64,000 nucleotides of DNA from positions 8,152,501 through 8,216,500 of the forward strand of contig OZ022502.1 of assembly GCA_963989385.1 (NCBI GenBank). The letters are read 5' to 3'. How positions within the stretch are numbered: the first letter of the stretch is position 1; every line of letters starts with the position of its first letter. Position numbers and translations under genes: made by a program. The notes under the pieces were generated by a model. The model did not search any database and was not told the DNA's origin. It was given only the letters and a program-made list of their open reading frames with translations. Below, in pieces: positions 8,832 to 17,694 of the stretch. This stretch comes from Ctena decussata (Eukaryota; Mollusca; Bivalvia; Lucinida; Lucinidae).

Positions 8832-9782
8832 TTATAGTGAAAGTTTACGTTTAGCCAACATCTGTTTCATGGCAGCTTCAAATCCATGTTTTCTGGCAGT
8901 ACGAAGATATTCGTTTGCAGGAGAAGAACTCCTTCGAGGAGAAGCCCTTAGAGGAGAAAATCTAGAAATTTCTAGAGCAGGTGATTTTGCAGCAGTGCGT
9001 CTTTCACCAATTTTTCTGAGACTAGAGTTTGGAGTAGAAAACTGAGTAGAAAATGGAGAAGGTGTTTTTGCAGGAGTGAATCTTTCACCTATTTTTCTGA
9101 TACTTGAACTTGGAGTAGAAAATCGAGTAGAAAATGGACTTGGAGTTCTTAGACTAGAGTTTGGAGTAGAAGGAGTAAATGGACTTGGAGTTCTTGCAGT
9201 TGACGGTCCTGCAACAGGAGATGGAGGTTTTCTAGGTTTCTTAATTCTTACAGTGACAAACTTATCGTTCACTTTTATTTTTCTCCTTGATTTAGTCTTA
9301 GGGGATTTTTTCCTCTGAGTTTTTTTCTTTGGAGATTTTTTCTTGCCAGTTTTTTTCTTAGACTTTTTAGGACCTTTTCTACCCACTTTCTTTTTCTGAG
9401 AAAACCGTCTAAGTATTTTATTACCGTCCCAACGAATGAGAGATCTGATTATCACCCCACCAAAAAACCCACCGCCACCAGGTTTTAGAATGATTTCTCG
9501 TTTTGTATCTGCATTTACCAAAGGACTTGCTAGTTTTCTAACATCGTCTTTGCGTTTGTCCATGAATTTTTGAGTTTGTTTTGGTAATTTCATTTTATTT
9601 TCAGCTATTTTTCTAGCTGCTAAAGAAAACCATTTGATCATTTCCATCAACCCCGCATTAAGCAAAGTTTTTCTTTTGTTCGAATCATGCTCTCTACTCA
9701 AATTGTAGAGAGCCCTGATCAAGTTTGCCGATGCTTTTTGAGCCATGTCTGGTTTCATTCTGATCCATGTCAGACCAAACAC
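8832..9782 (-). CDS. Basic protein: pVI/pX-like module fused to SPKK-type repeat tail
   Basis: A 316-aa protein. Residues ~65-110 (LPKQTQKFMDKRKDDVRKL, then REIILKPGGGGFFGGVII) parallel the motif and Gly-Gly junction of the preceding 127-aa protein. Unlike that protein it continues into a Lys-rich block (about 128-180) with SPKK/SPKT motifs of the kind histone H1 uses to bind the minor groove. A tail of near-repeats follows (TPSPFSTRFSTP...RKIGER, then TPSPFSTQFSTP...RKIGER). Probably a genome-condensing core protein; the TPSP repeats are good kinase sites. The role is inferred from composition. Confidence 0.78.
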   Translation of the reverse strand: MFGLTWIRMKPDMAQKASANLIRALYNLSREHDSNKRKTLLNAGLMEMIKWFSLAARKIAENKMKLPKQTQKFMDKRKDDVRKLASPLVNADTKREIILKPGGGGFFGGVIIRSLIRWDGNKILRRFSQKKKVGRKGPKKSKKKTGKKKSPKKKTQRKKSPKTKSRRKIKVNDKFVTVRIKKPRKPPSPVAGPSTARTPSPFTPSTPNSSLRTPSPFSTRFSTPSSSIRKIGERFTPAKTPSPFSTQFSTPNSSLRKIGERRTAAKSPALEISRFSPLRASPRRSSSPANEYLRTARKHGFEAAMKQMLAKRKLSL

Positions 9783-9788
9783 ACCATT

Positions 9789-10472
9789 TTATACTGGAAA
9801 ATACACAACTGGACCCTGTTGATCCGATTTTGTATACCAGTTTGTAAAAATATCTGTTCTAAACCTCAAATGATTTGGTGTGTCTGGTTTTAAATCAATC
9901 AGTAAATAACCGTGTGGCTTAGAAGTGGCATCGTTGAAGGCAGACATCAAGTGTGGAGCTTGAAGTTGTTGTGCCAAAACTTTAATTTGCATTTTGTCTC
10001 TTGGACTTTGAAACAAAATCAAGTAATGGGCATTCAAACTGATGGTACGTGTCGATTTACTCTGCTGAAACAAGTTTTGTGTGATGTACACAACACTTGC
10101 ATTTCTGTGATGACCTTTCCTCGTGAACCAAAGTTTAATTTTTTCTTCGTCTTTGTCGCCCAACATATCGTCAAAGACAGTCAAGTGAGTTTCACTCGTG
10201 TCTGTGACAATATCGTCGTCGTCATTTGGAATTCCTAAAATAAATCTGATGTTTAAATCTTTGCGTTCTTGCAAGATATTGTACACAGGTTGCCATTCTT
10301 TGTAACACCACACGATACGTTGTGGTAAAATATCAAACAAGTCTTCTTTGTACTGAATCAGTTTTTTAACAAATTCAGTTTTTCCCGATCCACTTGGACC
10401 CGATATAAAAATATTAGCAGGATGTTTAAAAAACAAACTACCAATATTTTCGTCTTGAACTGTTACCGACAT
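9789..10472 (-). CDS. DNA-packaging ATPase (FtsK/HerA, A32-like)
   Basis: A 227-aa ATPase that would drive genome packaging into the capsid. Walker A is GPSGSGKT (residues 25-32) and Walker B is LTVFDDMLG. A downstream ITQNLF segment is the Gln-containing sensor region typical of A32-like ATPases. The length is normal for Polinton ATPases. It is the first gene of the leftward virion block. Upstream is a TATATATA sequence about 40 bases before the ATG. It appears intact. Confidence 0.93.
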   Translation of the reverse strand: MSVTVQDENIGSLFFKHPANIFISGPSGSGKTEFVKKLIQYKEDLFDILPQRIVWCYKEWQPVYNILQERKDLNIRFILGIPNDDDDIVTDTSETHLTVFDDMLGDKDEEKIKLWFTRKGHHRNASVVYITQNLFQQSKSTRTISLNAHYLILFQSPRDKMQIKVLAQQLQAPHLMSAFNDATSKPHGYLLIDLKPDTPNHLRFRTDIFTNWYTKSDQQGPVVYFPV

Positions 10473-10512
10473 GATTGAAAGATAAAATGAGAAAGAATAA
10501 TGAAAGACATGT

Positions 10513-10522
10513 GTATATATAA
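10513..10522 (-). promoter_or_regulatory. TATA box for the leftward virion block
   Basis: On the minus strand the region reads TTATATATAC about 41 bases upstream of the ATPase ATG. It is the only TATA-like element between the polymerase stop and the virion genes. An AATAAA-like polyadenylation signal for the polymerase transcript lies nearby (AT-rich stretch near 10525-10535). Confidence 0.6.
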
Positions 10523-10634
10523 CATATTTTTATTTTTTTACTAACAACATATTGTTTTACTAACATTCTTTACAAATAATTTTTCTTACTGAAAACACTG
10601 TTTCACAACAGTCTCTTATCTGATTTTCTTTGGT

Positions 10635-13600
10635 TTACAGTACATATCCATACGGAACAGTTTCTCCACTTTTTAAAATCACACGTTTGTCATAAGTAAA
10701 TCTATATGTCTTAGATTGTCTCTCAGTCGTAATTTTTCTGTCTTTATGTTTTCTTATACGGTGCTGATATTCCACAGATTCTTGAAAGTCCCTCTTCTCA
10801 CTATGGGCCCATTCCATCATGTTGTAGAAATGGATTACTTGTGAAGTATTGTAATCCAGGGTCAGTCCTTTGACTTTACAGGTAGACTTGCGTTTCCCAG
10901 TATCGTGCTCCACATACTCGTAGCCATAATTCTTCGGTCCCATACCCACAAACTTGGTGATTTTCGCAGTAGGTAGTTCGTCTGTCCATTCGCCGAGTCT
11001 GTTGTTGATGATCTCTGGATTCCATAATTCTGGTTTGTGAATGTAGATGACAGAATCCGTATCGAAGTACAACACACGTTTGTCAAGTTGATGCAGGACA
11101 CTGTATAACTTCAGTCTGGCTTGTGCTGTCACAAAGGATCCTACCACCACGTTGCTGCAAGCATGAGGTTCTACAATCGATTCCAGATCTTCCCAGTTGA
11201 CTAACAAAAACTCTTCTCCAAACACTTCGACATTCTTCACTTTCTTCAATGGATTAGTCACCAGTTCAAAGTAGTCAGAAGGATCTGACACATATTCTGT
11301 TTTGGTCATGTTGTCTCTCTGTGCTAATTTTCCCCACAAACTGTTTAAACTGATTTTGCTGATTCCACGTCGACCTTTGTTCTTTTCCACCTTCTCTAGT
11401 CTGATACCTTCTGCTTCGAAATAGTCCTGTTTGAATTTGATCTTGTCCAATTCTGTCTTGCACCAGTCGGGATAGCCACTTGACTCTTGTTTAATCTTCA
11501 GGAAAGTATCGATATATCCAGCAAAGATACCTCCTTGTCCAGTTGACTTGTCGTACTGTGAAGATTGGGGAAAATGCCATACTTCGTACACATCTTTCAG
11601 CTGGTAACCCAGTTTCATCGCCTCAAACAATTCGATGCTCACCCAAGTTCCCACTAATTCTCTGTCTTCTTCTCTGTCGTGCGTACATAATTTCGAATTG
11701 TCAGATGTCTCTGCACAACTTCTACAGAGTGGAAACAGTAATTTGTTGTTGCACTTGTACGGTAATACCGGATGATACAAGTTTCTGGGTGGTAACACTT
11801 TACATTTGATCAGTCCAAAATATTGATGTATATTGTCTCTGTCGATGTCTTCTTGTGAATAAATTTCTGGATGTCCAATAGGGAAGATTCCGTACTTGCA
11901 GATGTATGGATAAAGTGAACACACATCGATATACTTAATTTCCTCGTCTCCTTCAATTTCGTAAAACAGTCTTGTAGAATTCGTACGTCCTCCAAATAGC
12001 GCATCTCTGGGTTTGAGTGGATCCAAGTTGGTAAATTCTGCATCCACCATCTCCTTAAAATCTTTGTCGTCTTGATAATATTGATCGTAATCGCATTCCC
12101 ACATTTCTATCACTTGATACCCAGCTCTTTTCAATTTCTCGGTCTTCTCCACAGTCTGTTTGTATAGCTGGTACATCGTCTGGCAGTTGTAAGTATTGAT
12201 CTTAGTTCTGTCGGGGAAATGTTTGGGACACCCGTGCCAGTAACATCCATGGAACTCGTACACTGTTTCTTTTTCTGGATCGTACCCATCCACATAATGT
12301 CCAAAAACTTTCTGTTCACCACCATTCAAAGCGTGACGAATTTGGATGTGATTCTTTCTAGCCACGGCTTGAATCCAGCGCACAGCTTTGATAGAATACT
12401 TCTTTTGGTTGGGATAGCCTTCTGGTGGAATGATGGCCACAGAGTTTTCAGGCATGTGATTCTTCCTCCATACTTGGGAACAAGCTTGAGCGATCGTGCA
12501 TGCATTAGAAAAAGGATCCAAGTCGCTGATATCTATCGATTGTTTTCTAAAACATGAACAACCTCTCCTCAGGATATCTACATCGCTGCGACAGTATTCT
12601 TCCATTTCACTTCTGAAGTCAAAGATGGCATTGGATTCCACTTTCTGCTTGTGCCATTCCAGGAAAGTTTCTCTGTCTTTGACCGACATCTGTCCAGGAT
12701 TGTACATCTCCACGGGAAAGTAAGGTCCCACGTAATTCTGGTTGGCATCAACATTTGCCAAATGTGGGAAATAGCCTTTCTTCATCTGTGTTAATCCAAA
12801 GGTATCTGGAAAATTGGCTAATCTCATATGCAGAAAATGATACGAGTCCAAGAACTTGACTTTGGCAGCAGTCATCGTCACGATAGTATTTCCATTCATA
12901 ATCACATCGGGCTTAAAAGTTCCATTTTCTAGTATGTAGCGTAGAATAAATTGTCCATCGTATCCTCCAAAATTATGTGCAATAACAGTCACTCCTTCAT
13001 TTTCTTTTCTAAATAACCAGGAACAGAAATCTGACAACGTATTTTCGCCTTCAAAGATCATTTCTCTTCCAAACTGACTACAATTGTCACAATGCCGATC
13101 TACAGGTAAATTAACGCAATGGTCACACGCTTTGTTTGTGAACTTATTACAAATTTTACATGGCTGTTCAATAGGTAAATCCATACACTGATCACAAGCT
13201 CTATGTGCAATACAAAAGTTGACAATATGTTCGCCAGAGTCTTGCTTGGATTCAAAGTCAAAAAATATGAATTGAGGTTGAATAACGGTACCTTTCTCTT
13301 CATCGATGATATCGTCCTTCTCGGCATCTTCTTCCAACACTTCGGTCTTGGGTTTGCACACGTAAGGTTGAATATAACATTGATGTTCGGCTCCAACAAT
13401 CAGTTTACAAAATTTACATTTCTTCTGTCCTGGACACACGTGATTTCTTTTATATCCTATAATCCTATTTCCACATTTCTCACAATTATGCACAAGTTGA
13501 CAAATAGATTTTTTCTGTCCTGGTTTGACTAATGTATGATTAGCAAAACAAGATGCACTATGAAATGTTCTCTTACATTTTGTACAGTACTGATTTTGTT

Positions 13601-14732
13601 CGTGAAGACATGGCGTTGCACTATAACAACTAGTACATCCATTCAAACAAGCATGATCCTCTCTATGATTAAATCCCTTGTCACAAAACTCACAATAATA
13701 ACTACATCCTTGAAATCCTTTGACATTGGTGATAGTGTCATAGTGATCTGTGCCATTGTAATAGATATGAATTACTTTTGTTTTGTCACTAGGTCTAAAT
13801 CCAAGTGGAAACAATAATCCGTCTTTAGGATGCTGTGAATGTACTTTGATCAAATAGTCAGGAGCTAACACAGTTTGAAATTTCTTGTATTCTTCAAATC
13901 CACAAGGTTGATTGTGAGGAATCTTAGCACGATCTAATAATTTCATGGCTTCTCTAGTTTGTAGCGGTCTGTCAGAATTTCTCAGATGATGCCAAGTTTT
14001 CTTCCATGAGTCAGATGTGTCCCTGTCGGCATGATGTTTTCCTACCACAACAGCTCTAGCCATACACATGACATCTTTGGTGTTGTTGATTTGAACAATA
14101 CTATGTTTCATCTTTCTCATATTGCGTGATTCAAAGTAAAGTCCATGGTGTAATGCCTTTCTTCCACTTCCAGTTGGTAACTTGGTGTGTGTCACTTCCA
14201 AGCTCATCTGTCCATCATTGATTTTAAAATCTTCATTGGATTGCAACACTTTCTCGATTTCTTGAGTCAAAGATTCCCCAGTCAGACTCGTCACATCTGT
14301 AAATGGTACAAAGATTCCTAATTTCAGTCCGGGATGGTAAATGCTCATTCGAATCCTGTCATTGCCTTGAGCTTGAGAATGGGACTTGATGTCATCCACC
14401 AGCTGTTGAAACATCCGAGGTACAAATTCCAGCGGTGATACATCTTCTGGAAATTTATTGACATCCACATTGTACACATTGGCTCTTGTTCTGAAACGTC
14501 TCGACTCACGTTCTCTAACAGGCTTGATTACATAGTACTGTTGGTAATCGTCTTCTTCATCGTCCGAATAAATCACCATAGGCCTTTTTCTTGGTGGTGA
14601 CACCTCATCTTCAGATTCTTCACTGTCGGAATAATCCACAAGTTTCACCTTCTTTGGCGATGGTAACTCGTCCTCCTCAGAGTCTGATGAAGTGGGTGGG
14701 GTACGTATTCTCTTCCAATGTCTCTTTGGCAT
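10635..14732 (-). CDS. Protein-primed-type DNA polymerase B of element 1
   Basis: A 1365-aa replicative polymerase, intact. The N-terminal ~80 residues are acidic, Ser-rich and disordered. A Polinton-type N-terminal region follows (about 85-330), then a Cys/His-rich stretch (344-553) with several zinc-finger-like pairs that breaks around the exonuclease. Exonuclease motifs: FDFES (Asp492, Glu494), HNFGGYDGQF (Asn587, Asp592) and YCRSDVDIL (Asp717). A segment at 811-835 (VDGYDP, then YEFHGCYWHGC) has the D...ExxGxxWH pattern of Vsr-like nucleases. Palm motifs: YIDVCSLYP (Asp936), SKISLNSLWG (Lys1126 to Gly1134), YFDTDSV (Asp1224, Asp1226) and GPKNYGYEY (Lys1267). Transcribed from its own TATA box. 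Confidence 0.95.
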   Translation of the reverse strand: MPKRHWKRIRTPPTSSDSEEDELPSPKKVKLVDYSDSEESEDEVSPPRKRPMVIYSDDEEDDYQQYYVIKPVRERESRRFRTRANVYNVDVNKFPEDVSPLEFVPRMFQQLVDDIKSHSQAQGNDRIRMSIYHPGLKLGIFVPFTDVTSLTGESLTQEIEKVLQSNEDFKINDGQMSLEVTHTKLPTGSGRKALHHGLYFESRNMRKMKHSIVQINNTKDVMCMARAVVVGKHHADRDTSDSWKKTWHHLRNSDRPLQTREAMKLLDRAKIPHNQPCGFEEYKKFQTVLAPDYLIKVHSQHPKDGLLFPLGFRPSDKTKVIHIYYNGTDHYDTITNVKGFQGCSYYCEFCDKGFNHREDHACLNGCTSCYSATPCLHEQNQYCTKCKRTFHSASCFANHTLVKPGQKKSICQLVHNCEKCGNRIIGYKRNHVCPGQKKCKFCKLIVGAEHQCYIQPYVCKPKTEVLEEDAEKDDIIDEEKGTVIQPQFIFFDFESKQDSGEHIVNFCIAHRACDQCMDLPIEQPCKICNKFTNKACDHCVNLPVDRHCDNCSQFGREMIFEGENTLSDFCSWLFRKENEGVTVIAHNFGGYDGQFILRYILENGTFKPDVIMNGNTIVTMTAAKVKFLDSYHFLHMRLANFPDTFGLTQMKKGYFPHLANVDANQNYVGPYFPVEMYNPGQMSVKDRETFLEWHKQKVESNAIFDFRSEMEEYCRSDVDILRRGCSCFRKQSIDISDLDPFSNACTIAQACSQVWRKNHMPENSVAIIPPEGYPNQKKYSIKAVRWIQAVARKNHIQIRHALNGGEQKVFGHYVDGYDPEKETVYEFHGCYWHGCPKHFPDRTKINTYNCQTMYQLYKQTVEKTEKLKRAGYQVIEMWECDYDQYYQDDKDFKEMVDAEFTNLDPLKPRDALFGGRTNSTRLFYEIEGDEEIKYIDVCSLYPYICKYGIFPIGHPEIYSQEDIDRDNIHQYFGLIKCKVLPPRNLYHPVLPYKCNNKLLFPLCRSCAETSDNSKLCTHDREEDRELVGTWVSIELFEAMKLGYQLKDVYEVWHFPQSSQYDKSTGQGGIFAGYIDTFLKIKQESSGYPDWCKTELDKIKFKQDYFEAEGIRLEKVEKNKGRRGISKISLNSLWGKLAQRDNMTKTEYVSDPSDYFELVTNPLKKVKNVEVFGEEFLLVNWEDLESIVEPHACSNVVVGSFVTAQARLKLYSVLHQLDKRVLYFDTDSVIYIHKPELWNPEIINNRLGEWTDELPTAKITKFVGMGPKNYGYEYVEHDTGKRKSTCKVKGLTLDYNTSQVIHFYNMMEWAHSEKRDFQESVEYQHRIRKHKDRKITTERQSKTYRFTYDKRVILKSGETVPYGYVL

Positions 14733-14783
14733 GTTGTCTTGTCACTGTTCAAACTCAGAATGTCAGGAGATCTGAATATTTGA

Positions 14784-14791
14784 CTTATATA
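14784..14791 (-). promoter_or_regulatory. TATA box for DNA polymerase B
   Basis: The minus strand reads TATATAAG about 52 bases upstream of the polymerase ATG, with nothing coding between. It directly abuts the AGGCGAGAC repeat array on its upstream side. Confidence 0.75.
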
Positions 14792-14813
14792 TCTATCAGC
14801 ACCAAGATTAGTC

Positions 14814-15105
14814 AGGCGAGATACATGGTACATGACTTATCAGGTTAGACTACATGTTCTATGGAATTCTTGTGATACAGGCAAGATTCATAGTATTTGA
14901 CTTAGCAGGCGAGACAACAGGAATTTTCGTGGTACAGGCGAGACATGGGCTTTACGGAATTTTTGTAGTAAGGCGAGACAACAGTCTTAAGGAATTTTTA
15001 TTAACTAGCAGGCAAGACTACATGCTATATGGAATTCTTATCACCAGGCGAGACACATAGAATTTTTGTGCTACAGGCGAGACACTAGTTTTACGGAATT
15101 TTTGT
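14814..15105. repeat. Irregular array of AGGCGAGAC repeats upstream of the polymerase promoter
   Basis: AGGCGAGAC or a 1-2 base variant starts at 14814, 14842, 14879, 14907, 14936, 14971, 15010, 15046 and 15075, with spacings of 28-39 bases. Most units are followed by a GGAATTTTTGT-like half. The array sits between the polymerase TATA box and the GC-richer island, in the turn between leftward and rightward transcription. This is a plausible site for an origin or enhancer. Confidence 0.85.
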
Positions 15106-15119
15106 TATTTTTAAAAGAA

Positions 15120-15420
15120 GTGCAAGAAGAGTGTGCTGTTCAGCACCTTGTTCTTCCCCGGTCGGTTACCCTATGCCTGGGAAGCCCTGGCGATTTGAAG
15201 CCATATCTACATGATCACAAGTCCTGAATGTCACTGTGGACCAGAGACCTGCCAGCGGAGGTTCAGTTTACTGGGATAGTGTCCCGACCCCTTAAGCCAT
15301 AAGGCTTCTACTGTTTCACATGTAATCGATAGACTTCGCATCTGCGGGCCCAGGCGGTATAACCGTTGTGCACACCAGTTCCAGTCCAGTGGTGACCGGC
15401 AAACCAGCAATATTAATATG
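15120..15420. other. GC-richer island without an open frame
   Basis: Non-coding on both strands and clearly less AT-rich than its flanks. It contains several short hairpins, e.g. GTGCTG-TT-CAGCAC near 15132 and AAGCC-ATAA-GGCTT near 15295. Loose matches to Pol III A-box (15346-15357) and B-box (15377-15387) patterns are present but weak. No assigned function. Confidence 0.4.
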
Positions 15421-15848
15421 CGAGTTCCTAATATATATACCTATACATAAACCAGTTTACTTGAAACAAGATTGGACATTTGCATATCATGTATATCTGA
15501 TTTTAATAAAAGGTCATGTTACTTTTTATAGTAACACATTTTAGAATATAAAAATTAATTAGAGAATAATAAAATCTACATTTTGGTGTTTATTTTATCA
15601 AAATCGGCCGAAAAATAACGAAGTTATTCAATTTTTTCATATTATGGTGTTATTACAAGGGAGGTAAATCTGGATTGACTTTCTTTTATTCTATAAATAG
15701 ATTATTCAAGTAATAGCTTTCAGAAAAAATGATACAAATGAAAGGCGAATACGTGCATATGTGTATCACTTCTGTTATGAGTATTATTATATGTTAACTA
15801 ATAAACTATTGAAACAACCCAAAACAACAAAAAATGTCGAGCATGCAC
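15421..15848. other. AT-rich non-coding spacer in element 1
   Basis: No gene or clear repeat; low-complexity AT-rich sequence preceding the NRF-1-like repeats. Confidence 0.4.
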
Positions 15849-16130
15849 TGCGCATGCGCGGAATTTGCAGGGTAAGAAAACTGTAATAACTCCAGATTGC
15901 CTTGACGGATTTTCATAATTCTTTTTTTATTGGAAAGAACAAGTCAACACCTACCAAATGAAATTAAAATAAATTGTCACACTGCGCATGCGCGGAATAT
16001 AGAGGGTAAGAAAACTGTAATTACTCCATTTTGCCTTGATGGATTTTCAAAATTCTTTTTTTATTTGAAAGAACTGGTCAAGGCCTAGCAAAAAATATTT
16101 CAAAATAATTAACCACAATGTGCATGCAGA
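15849..16130 (+). repeat. Tandem ~134-bp repeats carrying NRF-1-like palindromes
   Basis: TGCGCATGCGCG occurs at 15849-15860 and 15983-15994, each followed by a conserved tract (GGGTAAGAAAACTGTAAT, then TCCA..TTGCCTTGA.GGATTTTC). A third, mutated copy of the palindrome (TGTGCATGCAGA) sits at 16119-16130. The period is 134-136 bp. TGCGCATGCGC is the canonical NRF-1/ewg binding palindrome. The array ends about 20 bases before the TATA box of the rightward genes. Confidence 0.85.
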
Positions 16131-16141
16131 GAATCAAGACA

Positions 16142-16149
16142 TATATAAT
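16142..16149 (+). promoter_or_regulatory. TATA box for the first rightward accessory gene
   Basis: ATATATAA about 40 bases before ATG 16187, directly downstream of the NRF-1-like repeats. Confidence 0.7.
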
Positions 16150-16186
16150 GTGTACATTTCATTTTTTCAGTTCATAAAGTTTCAAG

Positions 16187-16846
16187 ATGTCTGAAGAACT
16201 AGTCGATCTGGGTGTGTTACCAACTGAAATTAGAAGTATAATCTACTCAAGGCTCGTCAATATTTCGAGGAAAAGTAAAAAGTTTAGAGACGAACTTCAA
16301 CTGACGTGGTTTAACATGTGTTTTCAAAGAGCTCTGTCTTGCAACAATTTTTACCAGAGCCTAGCACAGCTATTATATGACATCGATGGAATATCGAATC
16401 TTGACCAGAACATGAGATTATACTTTCACAAACGCATGATGGAAGTGTTGAAGGATACTCATTCTAGACATGACCGATGGATCTTTACGATTTACAATTT
16501 CAACAAGGAAACATGTGAACAGTTTTTTGAAAACTTGTTTCCTTTCCATTATGACATTTACGTACATGGAAAAATCGTGAATGGACATCTGACTGGGCTT
16601 CTAGTATTCTTTCAGAGTTTAGCATTTTTTTACTACTTACCATTTCTTTACCAGTTAAATTTTCCTGCACCTATGAACGATTTGTTATTATCAACCTGGG
16701 AAGAGCATATAAACAGTTTGCATGGTCGTGATGTGTCATTTGGAAACAGAGACGCATATGAACAAGTTATCGAGAGTGAAGAGAGATTATTACCATTACG
16801 TTTTCCAACAGTCTATTCAGACCTGCTACTTGGAATAAAACAATGA
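16187..16846 (+). CDS. Accessory protein, possibly Bcl-2-like (tentative)
   Basis: A 219-aa, probably all-helical protein. No firm family match. The segment around residues 110-150 (CEQFFENLFPF, then KIVNGHLTGLLVFFQSLAFF) has the layout of a Bcl-2 family BH1 region leading into a hydrophobic core helix, preceded by several amphipathic helices. Bcl-2 homologues have been reported in adintoviruses. However, no convincing BH3/BH2 signature or C-terminal TM anchor is visible, so this is only a hypothesis. Driven by its own TATA box. Its stop overlaps the start of the next gene (ATGA). Confidence 0.6.
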   Translation: MSEELVDLGVLPTEIRSIIYSRLVNISRKSKKFRDELQLTWFNMCFQRALSCNNFYQSLAQLLYDIDGISNLDQNMRLYFHKRMMEVLKDTHSRHDRWIFTIYNFNKETCEQFFENLFPFHYDIYVHGKIVNGHLTGLLVFFQSLAFFYYLPFLYQLNFPAPMNDLLLSTWEEHINSLHGRDVSFGNRDAYEQVIESEERLLPLRFPTVYSDLLLGIKQ

Positions 16847-17301
16847 ACGTGATCAAGAAATCTCCTCCAGTATCGTTAGGTCGAATTTTACAGTTTGACA
16901 TTTATCGAGGGTCACTTGAACACACACTGTCCTTACAACCTACAAGTTCAGAATTTCTGAAGTCAAAAGATGGACTCAGAACGTGGTTGGGACGATATGA
17001 AACATTCATGACCTTTCGACAAGCCATGTGTGAAACAGCTTTGATAATGAACACTATTTTAGACGCATCGCCTGTGAAGTATAGGCAATGGCTACTTCAT
17101 GTGGCAAACAACGAGGACGTGATTACTTACCTTTGCAATGTACTCAAAGATGTTGAAGAGGCTTCGAGAGAACAATCTATGGATATCGACTCAACAACAA
17201 CAACAACAGAAAATATGGAAATTGAACAGGCATCACAGGAAGAACCAATGGATATTGATATGGATGAATTGACTGCAAAATTTGAAGCTTTGACACTATA
17301 A
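16843..17301 (+). CDS. Accessory protein with WxLHVANN motif (paralogue 1)
   Basis: A 152-aa protein overlapping the previous stop by 4 bases, so probably translated from the same mRNA. Residues ~80-105 (YRQWLLHVANNEDVITYL) recur in the next protein (NWKLHVANNSKVIDYL). The C-terminal third is acidic and carries two PMDID/SMDID-like units separated by a Thr run; it may be disordered. Function not recognised. Confidence 0.65.
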   Translation: MNVIKKSPPVSLGRILQFDIYRGSLEHTLSLQPTSSEFLKSKDGLRTWLGRYETFMTFRQAMCETALIMNTILDASPVKYRQWLLHVANNEDVITYLCNVLKDVEEASREQSMDIDSTTTTTENMEIEQASQEEPMDIDMDELTAKFEALTL

Positions 17302-17349
17302 AGTGGAACTGTTTGTCTCTTGCAAAATCATTTATCTTACGGCAAGCAT

Positions 17350-17641
17350 GGAGACAAAGTGGTTTGAAATTCCTCTGACACAAATTCTGAGATTTAGACC
17401 TTACAGAAAATTACTAGTTTGTGTTTACATACTACATTCACATGAGAACATTACTTTAGATGAAATTCAGATGAAATTAAACACAGAAGAATATTTCAAA
17501 GATTTTAAAAGACTCTGGTGTTCGTGTGCGAAACAGGAATTATCAGAGGAGACGGTCTTTACATTTGACAACTGGAAACTTCATGTGGCCAACAATTCAA
17601 AAGTGATTGACTATCTACAGTCGAAGACAAGGCGTATATAA
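17350..17641 (+). CDS. Accessory protein with WxLHVANN motif (paralogue 2)
   Basis: From ATG 17350 the product is 96 aa, ending in the LHVANNSKVIDYL motif and a basic tail. It lacks the acidic C-terminal extension of its upstream neighbour and looks like a tandem duplicate of its core. The reading frame is open back to 17303 but the first ATG in a reasonable context is 17350. The TATA box of the next gene overlaps its last codons. Confidence 0.6.
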
Positions 17642-17643
17642 GG
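17637..17643 (+). promoter_or_regulatory. TATA box for the zinc-knuckle gene
   Basis: TATATAA followed by GG, 52 bases before ATG 17695, overlapping the 3' end of the upstream gene. Confidence 0.7.
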
Positions 17644-17694
17644 ACTACAACTAGATCTGCGAGTCATTTCAGCTCTGACTTTCAAACTGTCAAG

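Noticed and set aside
15340..15390. tRNA-derived SINE or tRNA gene with A and B boxes
   Set aside because: Two mismatches in the A box, one in the B box core, box spacing shorter than in tRNA and no nearby T-run terminator.
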